This document shows positions 49,019 through 61,700 of a DNA stretch of 64,000 nt, one piece after another. The stretch's first letter is position 1, and each line of letters opens with the position of its first letter. The stretch is from positions 1 through 64,000 of the forward strand of contig WHUX01000056.1 in NCBI GenBank assembly GCA_015179025.1, written 5' to 3'. Under the pieces are notes generated by a model, which had not been told where the DNA came from, did not search any database, and worked only from the letters and a program-made list of their open reading frames with translations. Made by a program: the position numbers and the translations under genes. This DNA is from Terfezia claveryi (taxonomy: Eukaryota; Ascomycota; Pezizomycetes; Pezizales; Pezizaceae).

Positions 49019-49590
49019 ATAATATAGGCTCTGAATATAAGGCAATCCAAAGGTATACTAAAGCAAGAACAAGAAAGAAATAAGATATATATAGAAGTAC
49101 TATATATGTAACTAGGAAAAGTAGGCTTATTATAGATACCTGTTATAGATATCATGAAAAATATTATAAAGGGTAAGATGTTTAGAAGATAGAGGTTAGA
49201 GGTTTACAAGACAGGCCATAGAGGTACTGAGACAACATACAGTAAAGAGATATATAAGGGAGATATACTAGCATAAAGAGAAAGCAAGGTTCTATATTGG
49301 GTATATAAAATATTAGATAGAGATTCAATAATAATATAAGGGACAGGGACTATATATATATGATTCTAGGCTAGGATAACAAAAGGAATAAGCTTCCTAA
49401 AATCTCTATCTTAAAAGCCAGGCAGGATAGTAATAATCTATTACCTATATTATAGGTAATAACCTATTATCTATATTGTACATAATGCCTAAGGTAATAA
49501 TAAGAAGATAGTCAATAAATAATAATATAATATTTAGATAGGATTCTATCTGAGTATCAAGCAGGACTAAGGTAATACTCTATGACTTAC
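49019..49590 (-). repeat. LTR family 2, minus strand, degraded
   Basis: Begins ataatataggctctgaatat and carries the 'ggtatactaaagcaagaac' block, the tatatata region and 'attacctatattataggtaa' dyads in the order seen at 56790-57322. The right boundary is approximate. Confidence 0.65.
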
Positions 49591-50842
49591 AATTATAGAT
49601 AATAATAAAAACAACTAAGTATACTATTATGACAATAGTTCTAGTAAGGTGTCAACTTAAGTACACTTACTGTAAACTGACATAATCTTTATTCTAATAC
49701 TCCCTAAGAGTTTTTAACTTCTTTATATAAGTTCTCAACTATTATAGGCTCAAAGTGCTCTCTTTTAATAAAATAACTTACTATAGTATTCAAGAATTAA
49801 TAATATTTTGTATTTAATACAAAGAAGATAAATTGAGAATTATTTATAAATCTTCTATTATAATATTTTATTAAATAGCTAAAACACTCTGTTGGTATAA
49901 TAAAATAGGGTCTAGAGGTATAATAATCTATAGTTCTAGAAGGAAAAAGTCTTGGAAATACTTTAGTAATATAATTCTTCTCTTAAAATTCATTGACTAG
50001 AATAGCTTATACTAGTAGATATAGTACTTGTGAAGGATATTATTATGAAGTTAACTACTATTGTTGAAACTATAGTAAAGTTATACATTTATTGATAGTA
50101 GTTTAACTCTAATAAATGCTAGTCACTATTTAATTAAATTGTCTTTTATATTAGAGCTTTCTTACTTTTTATTCTATAGTTCTAATTCTTATCTAGCAAT
50201 AACTTAAACTATTGTTGGAATAATAGATTCTTTAAATCATTAATATAAGCATTAAAGTAAATAATATATTGTATAATATTATAGTACTAATGATTGTTAT
50301 TATTAAAATATTGTATTTAAGCTTTAATTCTTCTAATTTTAATCTCAAAATTCTTTAATACTTAAAGTTATAGTATGTATCTACTTTTCCAAATTTATAG
50401 AATTATGATAGGAATTTTAGAAGGTAACTGAAGTATAGTCTAAAAAAGTTCTATAGAATCTTAAGAAAAATTTATTATATAAACTTTACTCTCTTTATAT
50501 TAACCATATTCCTATACCTTATATACTCATATAATAGAATATACTATTACAAGTATTATAGCTTTTATAGAGCTAAGTTTTCTTTCTACAAATAAAACTT
50601 TAGACATATTGTCAAGAGACATTTAGTTTTATATACTAAGGGTATATATACTAATCTAACCTTTATTTACTCTTTTTCTAAGACAATATTTATAAATAAA
50701 GTTTCTATTTACCTTTTTTGTTTTTATAGCTAATCTAGCTTCTTCATATATAGAACATTCTACTAAGTCCAAATTGGACAATTCTTGAGTGAAGTTCTAA
50801 AGTAAATTACTAGTTATCTCCTCATAAATTCTAAGTTAGATA
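49591..50842. other. AT-rich decayed DNA, no recognisable gene
   Basis: Stop-saturated in all frames, very low G+C. Probably old transposon sequence; I recognise no domain. Confidence 0.4.
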
Positions 50843-51140
50843 TTATTCTATTGTTCTTATTATTATTGTTCTTAATATTATAGTTATTATTGCTACTATT
50901 CTTACTACTATTCTTATTATTATTTTCAATATTGTAGTTATTGTTGCTATTGTTTTTGCTGTTGTTCTTATTATTATTGTCAATATTATAGTTGTTATTA
51001 CTATTGTTTTTACTACTATTCTCATTGTTATTATTATTATTATAGTTGTTATTATAATTGTTCTTACTACTATTCTTATTATTATTATCATTATTATTGT
51101 TGTTATTATTATTATTATTGTAGTGGTTATTATTATTGTT
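50843..51140. repeat. Trinucleotide-type repeat (TTATTATTGTTCTTACTACTA)n-like
   Basis: Imperfect array of TTA, TTG, TTC and CTA triplets with ~60-bp higher-order periodicity ('ttcttattattattgtcaat' type units). The open frame through it is a consequence of triplet periodicity. Confidence 0.75.
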
Positions 51141-51586
51141 CTTGCTACTACATTAGAAAGATTTTAGCTTGCATTGTGTATATGGTATGCACATAATACT
51201 ACTTTTTAAAACTATGCATTACCATACAATTTTTTACTTACAATACTACTACTATAATACTCTTATTTAAAACTTATTTTCACTTTGTACTTGCTAGATT
51301 TGCAATTGGATACTTTATACTCAGTTGCCAATATTATTCATCTTTTTTTTAACTTTAGCAATATTACTTATTATTCTCCACTCATCATATTATCATTAAT
51401 GCTTGCTTGATACTATCCAAGTACTCTGCCAAATGCTCTCTCTCCTAATATTACTTTCTATAATTCTTTTACTACTATTATTTGCATTTACTTATTTGCC
51501 TTTGCAATATCTGTTCTTCTAACTTCTATAGTGATAATATAATCTAATCTCCTTTACTATTAGTATATAATACTCCCTTACCTATA
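51141..51586. other. AT-rich DNA, nothing recognised
   Basis: No coding signal, terminal repeat or known motif. Confidence 0.35.
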
Positions 51587-51975
51587 ATGTGCTATTGCAT
51601 ATCCCTCACCCTTATCGGATATGATACAGGTACTTCTATTTACAATATGTAATCTATTATTTATCTTCTTCTATATTATATCTATAATATAGGTATATTT
51701 GTAGGCCACTCTCACTTACCTATAACTTGCTATTGTATATTCCTCACTCTTATCAGATATAATAGAAATGCTTCTATTTACAATACATGCTCTATTGTTT
51801 GTCTCTTTCTATATCATAATTATGATGTAGATATGTTAGTAGACTGCTTTCCTATACTTGTCACTTGCTGTTATATTTCAACTATATCGGATAGCATATA
51901 GGTACTTCTGTTTCCAATAGGTATACAATTGTTTCTCCCTTTCCAAATCACTATAATATAAGTAGATAGTTGTAC
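51587..51975. repeat. Three ~130-bp tandem repeats
   Basis: Units begin near 51587, 51715 and 51850; each has 'cttacctata..ttgctattg', then 'cttatcggatatgatacagg'-like and 'cttctatttacaatatgt'-like blocks, at about 75-80% mutual identity by eye. Confidence 0.65.
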
Positions 51976-52359
51976 AAAAGATTAAATTTCTATATTAAAC
52001 TACTCTATTAGATGCTTCTCATCTTAAATTTATTTATACTAATAAAATCAATATAAATTACAACTATATAACTGATATATATAGGAAAAATAAATGATTA
52101 ATCTATACTATTAAACTAAACCATCTAAGAAACACAATTACTCAAAACATGGAGATAAGAGAATAGAATAATAGAAAATAGAGTAGAAAAAACAATCACT
52201 CTAGAAATAGAGATAAGTCAATTAAAAAACAAGAAAATAGAGTAGAAAATATATTCTGACTAGTTAAATAATCCCCCAAACTTCTACCATTCTCTACTTA
52301 ACCTATATTAGACCTTCTAAGATCGATTTTAACCAAGTTTCTAGAAGACTAGCTATGAT
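51976..52359. other. AT-rich DNA, nothing recognised
   Basis: Stop-saturated and without repeats; possibly the downstream flank of the DUF6532 relic. Confidence 0.35.
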
Positions 52360-54060
52360 TCCTAATAGTCTTCATTATCATTAACTTCTACAGATTTATT
52401 TATATTAGTTTGACTCCTTTCGTATTGATTACCTTTTTCTTTATAGATCTTTTCAATAACCTCTTCTATATCTATAGCACCCTTTCTTTTGATTTCTTTA
52501 CCTATACTATCTGATCCTGCTATATTTTATACTATTATAGTATTCTTTAACTTCTACTATAGCTCAGAGATATATAATTCCCCTTCTACTACTGTACATA
52601 GGTCACTTACCTTCTCTTTGGCTTTCTCATCGAATCCCTCAATTCTGGTTCTCAAGTCTGCCTATATATTAGCCAATATAAGTATGCTAACCTTCTCATC
52701 ATATAGTCCTTAAATATTTCAAAGTCAATAAAATGAAGCTATAGTATATCTGTATTACTACTTTTAACATTAGAATTTATACTTACTTGCTACTATTTCA
52801 AACTTGAAGTCAATAGTCTTGATGGCTTCTCTAATTTTCAATTTCTTTAAGCAATACTATATTGCAGCTACCACTAAACAAATAAAGATGAAATTAATAT
52901 GGTCAAAGAATTTGCTATCTCTATTCTCTCTCATCTTGGGCTATTAAAAGAAACATTTATAGATAACTGTTATAATTTAGATAGCTTGAAATCAATAGCC
53001 TATTGCTTGTTCCTACTCTATTGAAGTCTATTACCTAATTTTAGAAATATACTAATCTCCTATTGTTCTTCCCTACAAACAAATTGATCTTTATATAACA
53101 ACTAGTCTACTTTCTTCACTACCTCCTCGTTTTGATAATCTAGTTCATATAACTATAAGATTTTTTGGTGGCACTTATGCACAATATAAGATCTATATTA
53201 TAAATACATACGTTTTAGCTAATTTTTGTTAGCAATTAGATATAGTAAGATTGTAAACTGCCTACCAATATATTATAAGCCTTAGTTCATCTTAAGTAGT
53301 ACTTTTCCTGATTTTGGGCCCATTCCTGAGCTTCCTCAATTAAGTGGAAGATATCCAATATATTTAGAAATGGCTACTTGAAAAATGTATAGTCTGTAAC
53401 CCAGTTTTAGGCTATATAACATAAGCCTTGCAGCTTGTAGAGAATTACTGCAAATGAATGAGTCTTTTTACCACTATTAACTAGTTCTTTTACCCCTACT
53501 ATATTTGAATCTGAGCTATTTCTAAAGTTTCCTATATTAGGAAAAAAAATAGTTTATTTCTAGTATCTCTAGAGACAGTAATACCACTGGAGACAAGATG
53601 TGTCTCCACAATTGGCAGAATGTCTCCCAGTGTCTTCTGGAGACACTAGGAGATACTGGGAGTCATATAGGAGATACTCAGGAGATACTTGAGAGATACA
53701 AAAGAAACAAAAGATATAGGAGATAACCCTGTCTTTTGGAGACACCACCTGGCATCCTGATGCCACTTTTTTCTTCCTGATATACTTCTTCTTCTTCCTC
53801 ATGCTTATTACATGATATTTCAGTAATTTCCTTACTATCCTCTATTATAGTACTCTCATCTTACTTTTTAATTATATCAGCTTCTGGTCAATTACAAATA
53901 AACTTTTTAATAATTCCAACTAACTTGTAAAGCTTCTTAGAACCATAGGCATTTATTACCATCTAGCTTATGTAGCTAGTCTCTTCTCTTCTATCTTAGA
54001 CTACTATTAGATATGCTTATGTATTCTATATATTACAAAGGGTTTTCTATAGTTAGAAGT
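52360..54060 (-). pseudogene. Decayed DUF6532 gene, interrupted by a MITE
   Basis: On the minus strand, pieces line up with the intact DUF6532 gene at 45300-47256. Around 53360-53290 is an F-L-N-I-L-D-I-F-H-L-I-E-E-A segment (compare F-F-E-N-P-L-P and the helix after it). Around 53130-53060 is L-L-Y-K-D-Q-F-V-C-R-E-E (compare L-L-D-K-D-R-F-T-C-Q-R-E). Around 52990-52800 is D-S-K-F-F-D-H-I-N-F-I-F-I-C-L-V-V-A-A-I, then Y-C-L-K (compare F-M-C-L-I-F-A-T-L-Q-H-A-L). Frames change between pieces, partly from introns, and TAG/TAA replace Gln/Trp codons. A 248-bp MITE sits within the N-terminal part (53535-53782), with acidic coding-like sequence (E-E-E-E) beyond it. It is far more AT-rich than the intact homologue, so RIP-like decay is likely. 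Confidence 0.6.
53535..53782. mobile_element. 248-bp MITE, copy 2
   Basis: Opposite orientation to the copy at 28326-28573 and exactly the same length. Its ends read TATTAGG and CCTGATA, each changed from CATCAGG/CCTGATG only by CpA to TpA or TpG to TpA. Flanked by TA on both sides (53533-53534 and 53783-53784). Confidence 0.85.
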
Positions 54061-54499
54061 TAGCCTAGTAAGTTTAGCTACATGATACATTGAATATAAC
54101 TGATTAGTTGTAGGTAGTAGTAGGTAGTAGTAATAGCAGTACATAGTAGTAATGATAGTAGGTAGACAGAAGAGAATAGTTTAGTAGAGTAAAATATTAT
54201 TACATAGTCTTTATATACTTTTTTACTTAGATATATAGTAGTCTATTCTATATACCCACTTCTTACTTCTCTATATTATATTATATTAATATTTAGAATA
54301 AATTATATAAATAGTATAAAATGATCAATCTTACTAAACCTGATCTAGCTCTCAATTATATATTATAGACTAGTTTTGCTCAGACCCTTATTATAGACCC
54401 CTTATCCAGTCCAGTTGGCATAAGCCTCTTGTAGAGGCCTTTATCAGATGATTGGTGATGCTAATCAGATGTTTAGGCCCTACTAACTTCTCACTATCA
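54061..54499. other. AT-rich spacer between two relic genes
   Basis: Contains a short 'gtagtaggtagtagta' tract near 54110-54160; no gene seen. Confidence 0.4.
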
Positions 54500-56184
54500 A
54501 GACAATTTATAACCAAACTACAAGAATTACTAAATAATTGTCTTTAACTATGATTTTTGCTAATCTTATCATATGTATCAACCCAAGCTAACCTCTCTAA
54601 TATTACAAAGCAGCTTTACTCAAGCTATTATTGGACCTTAAGGTATGTATAACCTATTTACAAGACTAAGACAAATTCATTCTATACTATTAACCTTAAA
54701 ATAAGCTACATATACATCTTATATGTATACTACCAAACAGCTAGTAACCAAATCAGATGTTAACTATCTGCTTCTAAGTAGAATTATTGTCAATATTATT
54801 ATCCTCTAAGGAATTATTTTCCAATTTGGGCTCTGCCTCTAGCTCTACTTCTTCTACTTCTAGCTCTCCCTTTACCTCTGCTTCTATCTATTTATCTACC
54901 TCTGCCTCAGGCTCTATATCTGCCTCTGCCTTTTGCTCTTCCCCATAAGAGTAAAACCACTCATTAAATTCCCCCTTCTAAGGTGGGCCTCCAAATCTGG
55001 CTATTATAACCCCTTCTATAGCTTTCTCATCATTAAAACACTTAAATACTCTAGCTACTATATGTGCTGGAGCATATGCCCTTATATAAGACTTCTCATC
55101 CTGCAGATTTAACTATGTAAGCTAGCTAAAGTTGCTTTTATAGTCCAAATCTAAGATTTCATCCTTGTTGGGTCTCATAAATACTTGATGATATCTCTTG
55201 TACTCCATAAGCTACCCTTTAAACTAACCTATCTTTTTCCGGCATCTAGCCTTTGCATGCTTAAAGCTCTAGTCAGTCTGCAGCTAAGCCTTTGGCTTCC
55301 TCTTCCCAAACTTGATTAAGTATAACTTATTTTTAGAATTGGATACTACAAGGTTGTAGGAGTCTACCTATATATTAACCTCATTATCCTAAAAATAGGG
55401 TAAATTATCAAGAGTAAGGCTTTGATTGGCCCTATCGACCCTAGAAAGTTGCATTTAAAACAGTAGTAGCTTATATATACTATCTGCTACTACTAGAAAA
55501 TTAACCAAATCATTATCCATTGTTATACATTCTATATCATCCGGTGCTGTACTATTTAATAGTAGCTTTATTAGTATACTATAAATTACTCTTACTATCT
55601 GACTATTAGGGATCTGTAGATAGATCCCTTTAATCAATTCAGCTATTATAAGTTTCTTTAAAGCTATGAGTTACTTATTTTAGGTATTGGCTCAGCAGTA
55701 ATCTCTATTAAAGGGATTGATATTCCTATTATTAGCTAGGTCTATAATGATAACCCAAACTATATAAAATAGAAATGTAATTAGATATCTTATCTCTTTC
55801 TTTGAGTTATTTGTAGCATTTACATACTTTTATTTTACTGAGGCCAAACTCTTCTTAGTTTTTATCTCTCGGTCTTTTTTTAAATAATTTAGTAAAAGAT
55901 AGTAGAATCTTTCTCTAGCTTTTTTACCTTCTTTATCCCTTTTAGGTATCAATAACAATTTATACTCAAATATAGGAAGTCTATTTTTGGGGTCAAGGGT
56001 GTACTATTAAAATACTTCCTAAACAGCTAGTGATATGCTATACCTACTACTTATTTCATTTATAAAAGCATATACCTTAAGATATCTCTACTATATATGG
56101 TACTCCTTTAAGTTGTTATCTCTCTAGCTTAGCTGGATTTTTGTACTAGAAATTATTTAATCTCCATTTGTAATAGCTTTTGAC
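54500..56184 (-). pseudogene. Decayed gene of unknown family, acidic C-terminal part
   Basis: On the minus strand one frame reads from a possible ATG at 56184 (M-S-K-A-I-T-N) with TAG/TAA at Gln/Trp-type positions and a few frame changes. The longest open piece is 55637-55455. Later pieces include a Lys-rich segment (K-F-G-K-R-K-P-K-A, about 55310-55280) and, towards the end (about 54940-54790), a long Glu-rich tail (E-A-E-V, E-V-E-E-V-E-L-E). Overall composition suggests a nuclear protein. It lies just upstream of, and in the same direction as, the DUF6532 relic, the same order as the two passenger genes of the intact transposon, although I see no clear sequence match to the first of those. 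The triplet repeat at 56180-56500 lies just upstream. Confidence 0.45.
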
Positions 56185-56500
56185 ATATTGTTATTATTGT
56201 TGTTGTTGTTATTGTTGTTGTTATTGTTGTTGTTGTTATTGTTACTGCTGTTGCTATTACTATTATTGTTATTGTTGTTGTTGTTACTACTATTACTACT
56301 ATGGCTATAGTCTCTATGATAACTATGAAGGTCTAATTGAGACTACTATTACTGCTATTACTGCTGTTGCTGCTATTGCTGCTGTTGCTGCTGTTACTAC
56401 TATTGCTGCTTTTGCTACTATTGCTGCTGTTGCTACTGTCGCTGCTATTGCTGCTATTGCTACTATTGCTACTGTTATTATTATTGTTACTACTACCTAA
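56185..56500. repeat. Triplet repeat (TGTTGT / TGCTAT / TACTGC)n
   Basis: TTG/TTA-rich first half and TGCTATTGCTGC-rich second half. On the minus strand these are CAA/CAG/TAG/GCA triplets, so it could once have coded for glutamine or alanine runs, or be simple upstream sequence. Poly-Leu, poly-Cys/Tyr and poly-Ala open frames here are artefacts. Confidence 0.75.
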
Positions 56501-56595
56501 TGTAGTAATATCTGAATTAATTAAATATATTTGTCTGATATCTAATTTGTAATATACTATAACTACCTAGCTATTAAACTAACAACTATATGAAA

Positions 56596-56770
56596 GTGTT
56601 ATAATTCAAAGTTCTCATTTAGAAGTGAGAAAATCTTACAATTCAAAGGTTCAATGTATAGAATTCAAAAGTGAGAAAATCTTATGATTTAAAGTTCTAG
56701 TGTATAGAATTTAGAAGTATGAAGATTTTACAATTTAAAGTTCCCATATGCAGAATTCAGAAGTGATATA
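56596..56770. repeat. ~57-bp tandem repeat
   Basis: Three to four units of 'agaattcaaaagtgagaaaa' followed by 'tcttacaattcaaagttc', between the triplet repeat and an LTR. Confidence 0.7.
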
Positions 56771-56789
56771 GATTATAATATACTATATT

Positions 56790-57322
56790 TATAATAAGGG
56801 CTCTAGGGACAAGGTGACCAAGAGGTACACTAAAGTAAGGGCAAGGCTAGAGTAACATATATATGTAGAAATACTACATATATAACTAGGGGAAAAGGCT
56901 AGGATAGGAGCAAAAGCAAGGATAAGAGAGGTATATAGGAGTAGTAGAAGGCAGCAGGGCTACAGAGCTATTTGATAGATCATAGCAAGATAAGGGGGTA
57001 TACAAGAAAGGTACACCTTTATAGAGAGAAGTAAGATTCTGTATTAGGTATATAAGACATTAGATAAAGATCTAATAAGAGAGTAGAGAAACAAAGATAT
57101 ATATACATGATTCTAGGCTAAGGCTATGGAAGGAATAAGCTTTCCGAGATTCCTATCTTGGAAGCTAAGATAACAATCAGCTATCAATAACATACGAACA
57201 AGCCTGTTTGAGTATCAAAAATAGCATGATACCCGAATAAGCCTATTCAAGTGTCAAAACAGCACGACACCTGAACAAGCCTGTTTGAGTGTTAAATCAA
57301 AACTAAGAACATGGTTGTGATA
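56790..57322 (-). repeat. LTR family 2, minus strand (3' LTR)
   Basis: 533 bp, TATAATAAGGGCTC... to ...GGTTGTGATA (complement TATCACAACC). It contains three AACAAGCCTGTT-type motifs at 57195-57285. It is adjacent to the complement of the purine tract (ctattcctcctttaggct) and thus the 3' LTR of the minus-strand chromovirus to its right. Confidence 0.85.
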
Positions 57323-57974
57323 CTATTCCTCCTTTAGGCTAGAGCTCTAGCAACAGAGGCCTGAGCACAATAACCAGCAAATTACTACAAGGAACAATAA
57401 TATAGGAAAATAACAATAAAAACAAGACAACAATAAGAATCCAAAGTCATGATCTCAGTCGACTGGGCAAGGCTTCTTGAGTATCAAGAAAAAAAATTTG
57501 GCCTTCTGATGCTACACCAAGTATCTGGATACGATTTTACGTCCTGTGTATCTTGTATATCTGGACGCCCCAGTATATTGCATTACAATCCGGATGCAAC
57601 TAGAGCCCTGCGCTACGTCACAATATAATCTGATGCTATTGGGGTAATAATAGCCATCAGAATAGTGGTTAACATAAGCTCAATGTCTGGATACTAGAGT
57701 TCATTCCCATCGCATTAACAACTCAATTGAGGTTGTTAATACTATAGGTTCCATGTCTGACATTGCTGAACCAAGGCCCCAAATCGCTCTCTTCTACAAT
57801 GCATGCCTACTTACAGCTTGTATCTATGACGCTCTAACACCAGCCAGCTACGTAGCCACCATTGCACCTATTGAATATACACGCAGTGGAAATGTCATTA
57901 TATTTGCTAATAATTATATACAGAGAAGCATTGAGTATAAGATATATATATAAAACATGCACTAGCTGCTTCAA

Positions 57975-58130
57975 TTGCTCTAACACTCGCTCTAATACTC
58001 ACTCTAATACTCACTCTAATACTCACTCTAATACTCTCTCTAATACTTGCTCCAATACTTGCTCTAATACTCACTCTAATACTTGCTCTAATACTCTCTC
58101 CAATACTCACTCTAATACTCGCTGTAATAT
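57975..58130. repeat. 12-bp minisatellite, left arm of element A
   Basis: About 13 units of CTCTAATACTCA/G; inverted partner at 59525-59685. Confidence 0.85.
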
Positions 58131-58429
58131 GCTGGGATATAGAGCGAAGGAAAAATGTATGGGGAAGGGAGGTATATATACAAGAAAACCATAGTTGCCA
58201 AGGCTGACTGGTAAGGCTGACAATTTAGACTTTCCGAAGACAATGAGATAAGGGATACTAAGAAAAGTGGTAGGATAGTAATCAATGGCGTTCAGTCCCC
58301 TCTCACCCATGGGTGCTATACTATTTAATACTTAGCCTGGGAATAGTCATATTGGAAAATTGTAGTCATTATACAAAGATATATATAGAGTTCATACTTT
58401 GTGATGTATTTCATGGGAATTCATGTATT

Positions 58430-59215
58430 CACGGGCATATATATATATATATATGCAAGAAAATCATTCTTTTACAGATATATATATATATATATGAGAA
58501 ATCTATGCATTCACCAGCTCATATATATATGTGTGAGAAACTCATTTTTTTGGAGATATATATATATATATATGAGAAATCTATACATTCGTAAGCTCAT
58601 ATATACATGTGCAAGAAACTTGTTCTTTTAGAGATATATATATATATACATGAGAAATCTATGCATTCGTGAGCTCATATATATATATGTAAGAAACTCG
58701 TTCTTTTGGGGACATATATATGTATATGTAAGAAATCCATATATTCGTGAGCTCATATATATATATATATAAGAAATCTAAACATTTGCCAGTATGTATA
58801 TATATATATATGCTAGAAACTTATGCTTTTGGAGATATATAGAGAAATGCATGCATTCGCGGGCAGATATATATATATATGTGAGAAACTCGTGCTTTTG
58901 GAGACTTATATACTTAATATATATACCCGTGGATGCATGGAATTCTCGCATATATATATATATGTCCCCAAAAGCACAAGTTTCTTGCAGATATATATAT
59001 ATATACCTATGAATGCATAGAATTTTCATATATATATATTTGAGCTCGTGAATGCATAGATTTCTCATATATATATATATATATGTCTCCAAAAGAACGA
59101 GTTTCTTGCACATATATATTTGAGCTTGTGAATACATAGATTTCTCACATATATATATATATATCTCCAAAAGAACGAGTTTCTCGTATATATATATGTA
59201 TATATATGCCTGCGA
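58430..59215. repeat. AT-rich ~80-bp array and palindromic centre of element A
   Basis: Alternating 'gagaaatctatgcattcg' and 'gagaaactcgttcttttgg' units between tatatata tracts; orientation flips near 58790-58930, giving a dyad. Confidence 0.8.
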
Positions 59216-59524
59216 ATGCATGAATTTCCATGAAATATATTACAAAGCATAAACTCTGCATAAATCTCTATATAATAACTACGATTTCCTAATATGACTA
59301 TTCCCAGGCCAGGTATTGAATAGTATAGCACTCGCGGGCGAAAAGGAGCTGAGCGCCATTGATTACTGTCCTGCCACTTCTCTTGTTATCCCTTATCTTA
59401 TTGTTTTCGAAAAGTCTAAATTGTTGGCCTTACCAGTTGGTCTTGGCAACTATAGTTTTCCTGTATATATACCTCCCTTCCCCGTGCATTTTCCTTTCAC
59501 TCTATATCCCAGCATATTATAGTG

Positions 59525-59685
59525 AGCATTAGAGTAAGTATTGAAGTTAGTATTAGAGCGAGTATTAGAGCAAGTATTAGAGCGAGTATTGGAGTGAGTA
59601 TTAGAGCAAGTATTGGAGCGAGTATTGGAGCAAGTATTATGGAGAGTATTGGAGTGAGTATTAGAGCGAGTGTTAGAGCATTTGA
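59525..59685. repeat. 12-bp minisatellite, right arm of element A
   Basis: About 13 units of GAGYRAGTATTAGAG phase, the reverse complement of the left-arm unit. Confidence 0.85.
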
Positions 59686-60140
59686 AGCAGCAAGTACATG
59701 TTCTACATATATATCTTATACTCAATACTTCTGTCTATATAATTATTAGCAAATACAATAACATTTCTGCTGCATGCATATTCAATAGCTATAATAGTGG
59801 CTACGTACCTGGCTGGTGTTAGAGCATCATATATGTAAGTAGTGAGTGGGTGTGCATTATAGAAGAGAGCGATTATGAGCTATCCATTAGCAACGCCAGA
59901 CGTAGTACCTATAGCATTGGGGACGAGCAGCCTGTTGCATGTTGCGTTCAGGAAGCAGAAGCATCTACAAAGCACGTGTTTTGTGTACCAGGTGCAGGAG
60001 CACCATCCAGTGCGTCTGAATACTCATGCACTGAGTATTTGGCATCCTGATCTTGAGTTTGTCTCCCATGTGTCCTGTGCGTCCTATGCGTCTAGATGCA
60101 CATCAGGAAAAAAAATTTGGCATCCGGACGCACCACCAAG

Positions 60141-60284
60141 CGTCCGGACGTTAGTTTGCGTCCTGTGCGTCCTGTACGTCCGGACGCCCCAGGGTATTGC
60201 ATTACAATCCAGACGCACCTAGAGTCCTGCGCTGCATCGCAATACAATCCTGACGCCATTGTGGCAACAAAAGCCGTCCGGACG
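60141..60284. promoter_or_regulatory. Three CGTCCGGACG palindromes near the left end of element B
   Basis: Perfect 10-bp palindromes at 60141-60150, 60177-60186 and 60275-60284, with partial copies between (catccggacg, gcgtcctgtgcgtcctg). Their density within 190 bp of the terminus suggests subterminal protein-binding sites. In element A the equivalents are decayed (tatctggata, gtatatctggacg). Confidence 0.55.
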
Positions 60285-60594
60285 GTGGTTGATATAAGCT
60301 CAACGTCTGGATGTTAGAGTTCGTTCCCATCGCATCATCAACTCAATTGATGTTGTTAACGCTATGGGTTCCACATCTGGCGTTGCTGAACCAGGGCCCC
60401 AAATCGCTCTCTTCTACAATGAACGCCCGCTAATAGCTTGCATCTACGACGATCTAACACCAGCCAGGTATATAGCCACTATTACAACCATTGAATATGC
60501 ACGCAACAGAAATGTCATTGTATTTGCTAATAATTATATAAACAGAAATATTGAGTATAATATATATATATGGAACATGCACTCGCTGCTTCAA

Positions 60595-60760
60595 TTGCTC
60601 TAACACTCGCTCTAATGCTCGCTCCAATACTCGCTCTAATACTCGCTCCAATACTCACTCTAATACTCCCTCTTATACTCTCTCCAATACTCACTCTAAT
60701 ACTCGCTCTAATACTTGCTCTAATACTCGCTCCAATACTCACTCTAATGCTCGCCGTTAT
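60595..60760. repeat. 12-bp minisatellite, left arm of element B
   Basis: About 13-14 units of CTCTAATACTCG / CTCCAATACTCG, the least decayed copy, so probably nearest to the ancestral unit. Confidence 0.85.
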
Positions 60761-61059
60761 GTGCTGGGATATAGAGCGAAGGGAAAATGCGTGGGGAAGG
60801 GAGGAATATATACAGGAAAACCATAGTTGCCAAGGCCGACTGGTAAGGCCGACAATTTAGACTTTCTGGAGACAATGAGATAAGGGATAACAAGAGAAGT
60901 GGCAGGATAGTGACCAATGGCGCTCAGCCCCCTTTCGCCTACGGGTGCAGTACTATTCAATGCCTGGCCTGGTAATAGTCATATTGGGAAATCGTAGTCA
61001 TTGTATCGAGATATGTGCGTAATTCACGCTTTGTGATATGTTTCGTAGGAATTCATGCA

Positions 61060-61700
61060 TTCGCGGGCATATATATATATATATGTGCGAGAAACGTTCT
61101 TTTGGAGACATATATATATATATATGCGAGAAACCCATGCATTCGTGAGCTTATATATATATATGCGAGAAATCCATGCATTCGCGAGCTTATATATATA
61201 TGTGCGAGAAACTCATTCTTTTGGAGACATATATATATATATGCGAGAAATCCATGCATTCGCGAGCTTATATATATATGTGTGAGAAACTCGTTTTTTT
61301 GGAGACATATATATATATATGCGAGAAATCCATGCAAATCCATGCATTCGCGAGCTTATATATATATGTGTGAGAAACTCGTTCTTTTGGAGACATATAT
61401 ATATATAAGCTCGCGAATGCATGGATTTCTCGCATATATATATATATGTCTCCAAAAGAACGAGTTTCTCACACATATATATATAAGCTCGCGAATGCAT
61501 GGATTTCTCGCATATATATATATATGTCTCCAAAAGAACGAGTTTCTCGCACATATATATATAAGCTCGCGAATGCATGGATTTCTCGCATATATATATA
61601 TAAGCTCGCGAATGCATGGGTTTCTCGCATATATATATATATATGTCTCCAAAAGAACGTTTCTCGCACATATATATATATATATGCCCACGAATGCATG
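61060..61700. repeat. AT-rich array with dyad centre, element B
   Basis: Alternating units 'gcgagaaatccatgcattcg' and 'gtgagaaactcgttcttttg' joined by 8-14 bp of alternating AT. Orientation reverses near 61400. Frames up to 228 codons on both strands come from the lack of stops in these units. Confidence 0.85.

Noticed and set aside
56180..56552. Poly-Leu, poly-Ala and Cys/Tyr open frames
   Set aside because: Triplet-repeat DNA; no start context and no unique sequence.
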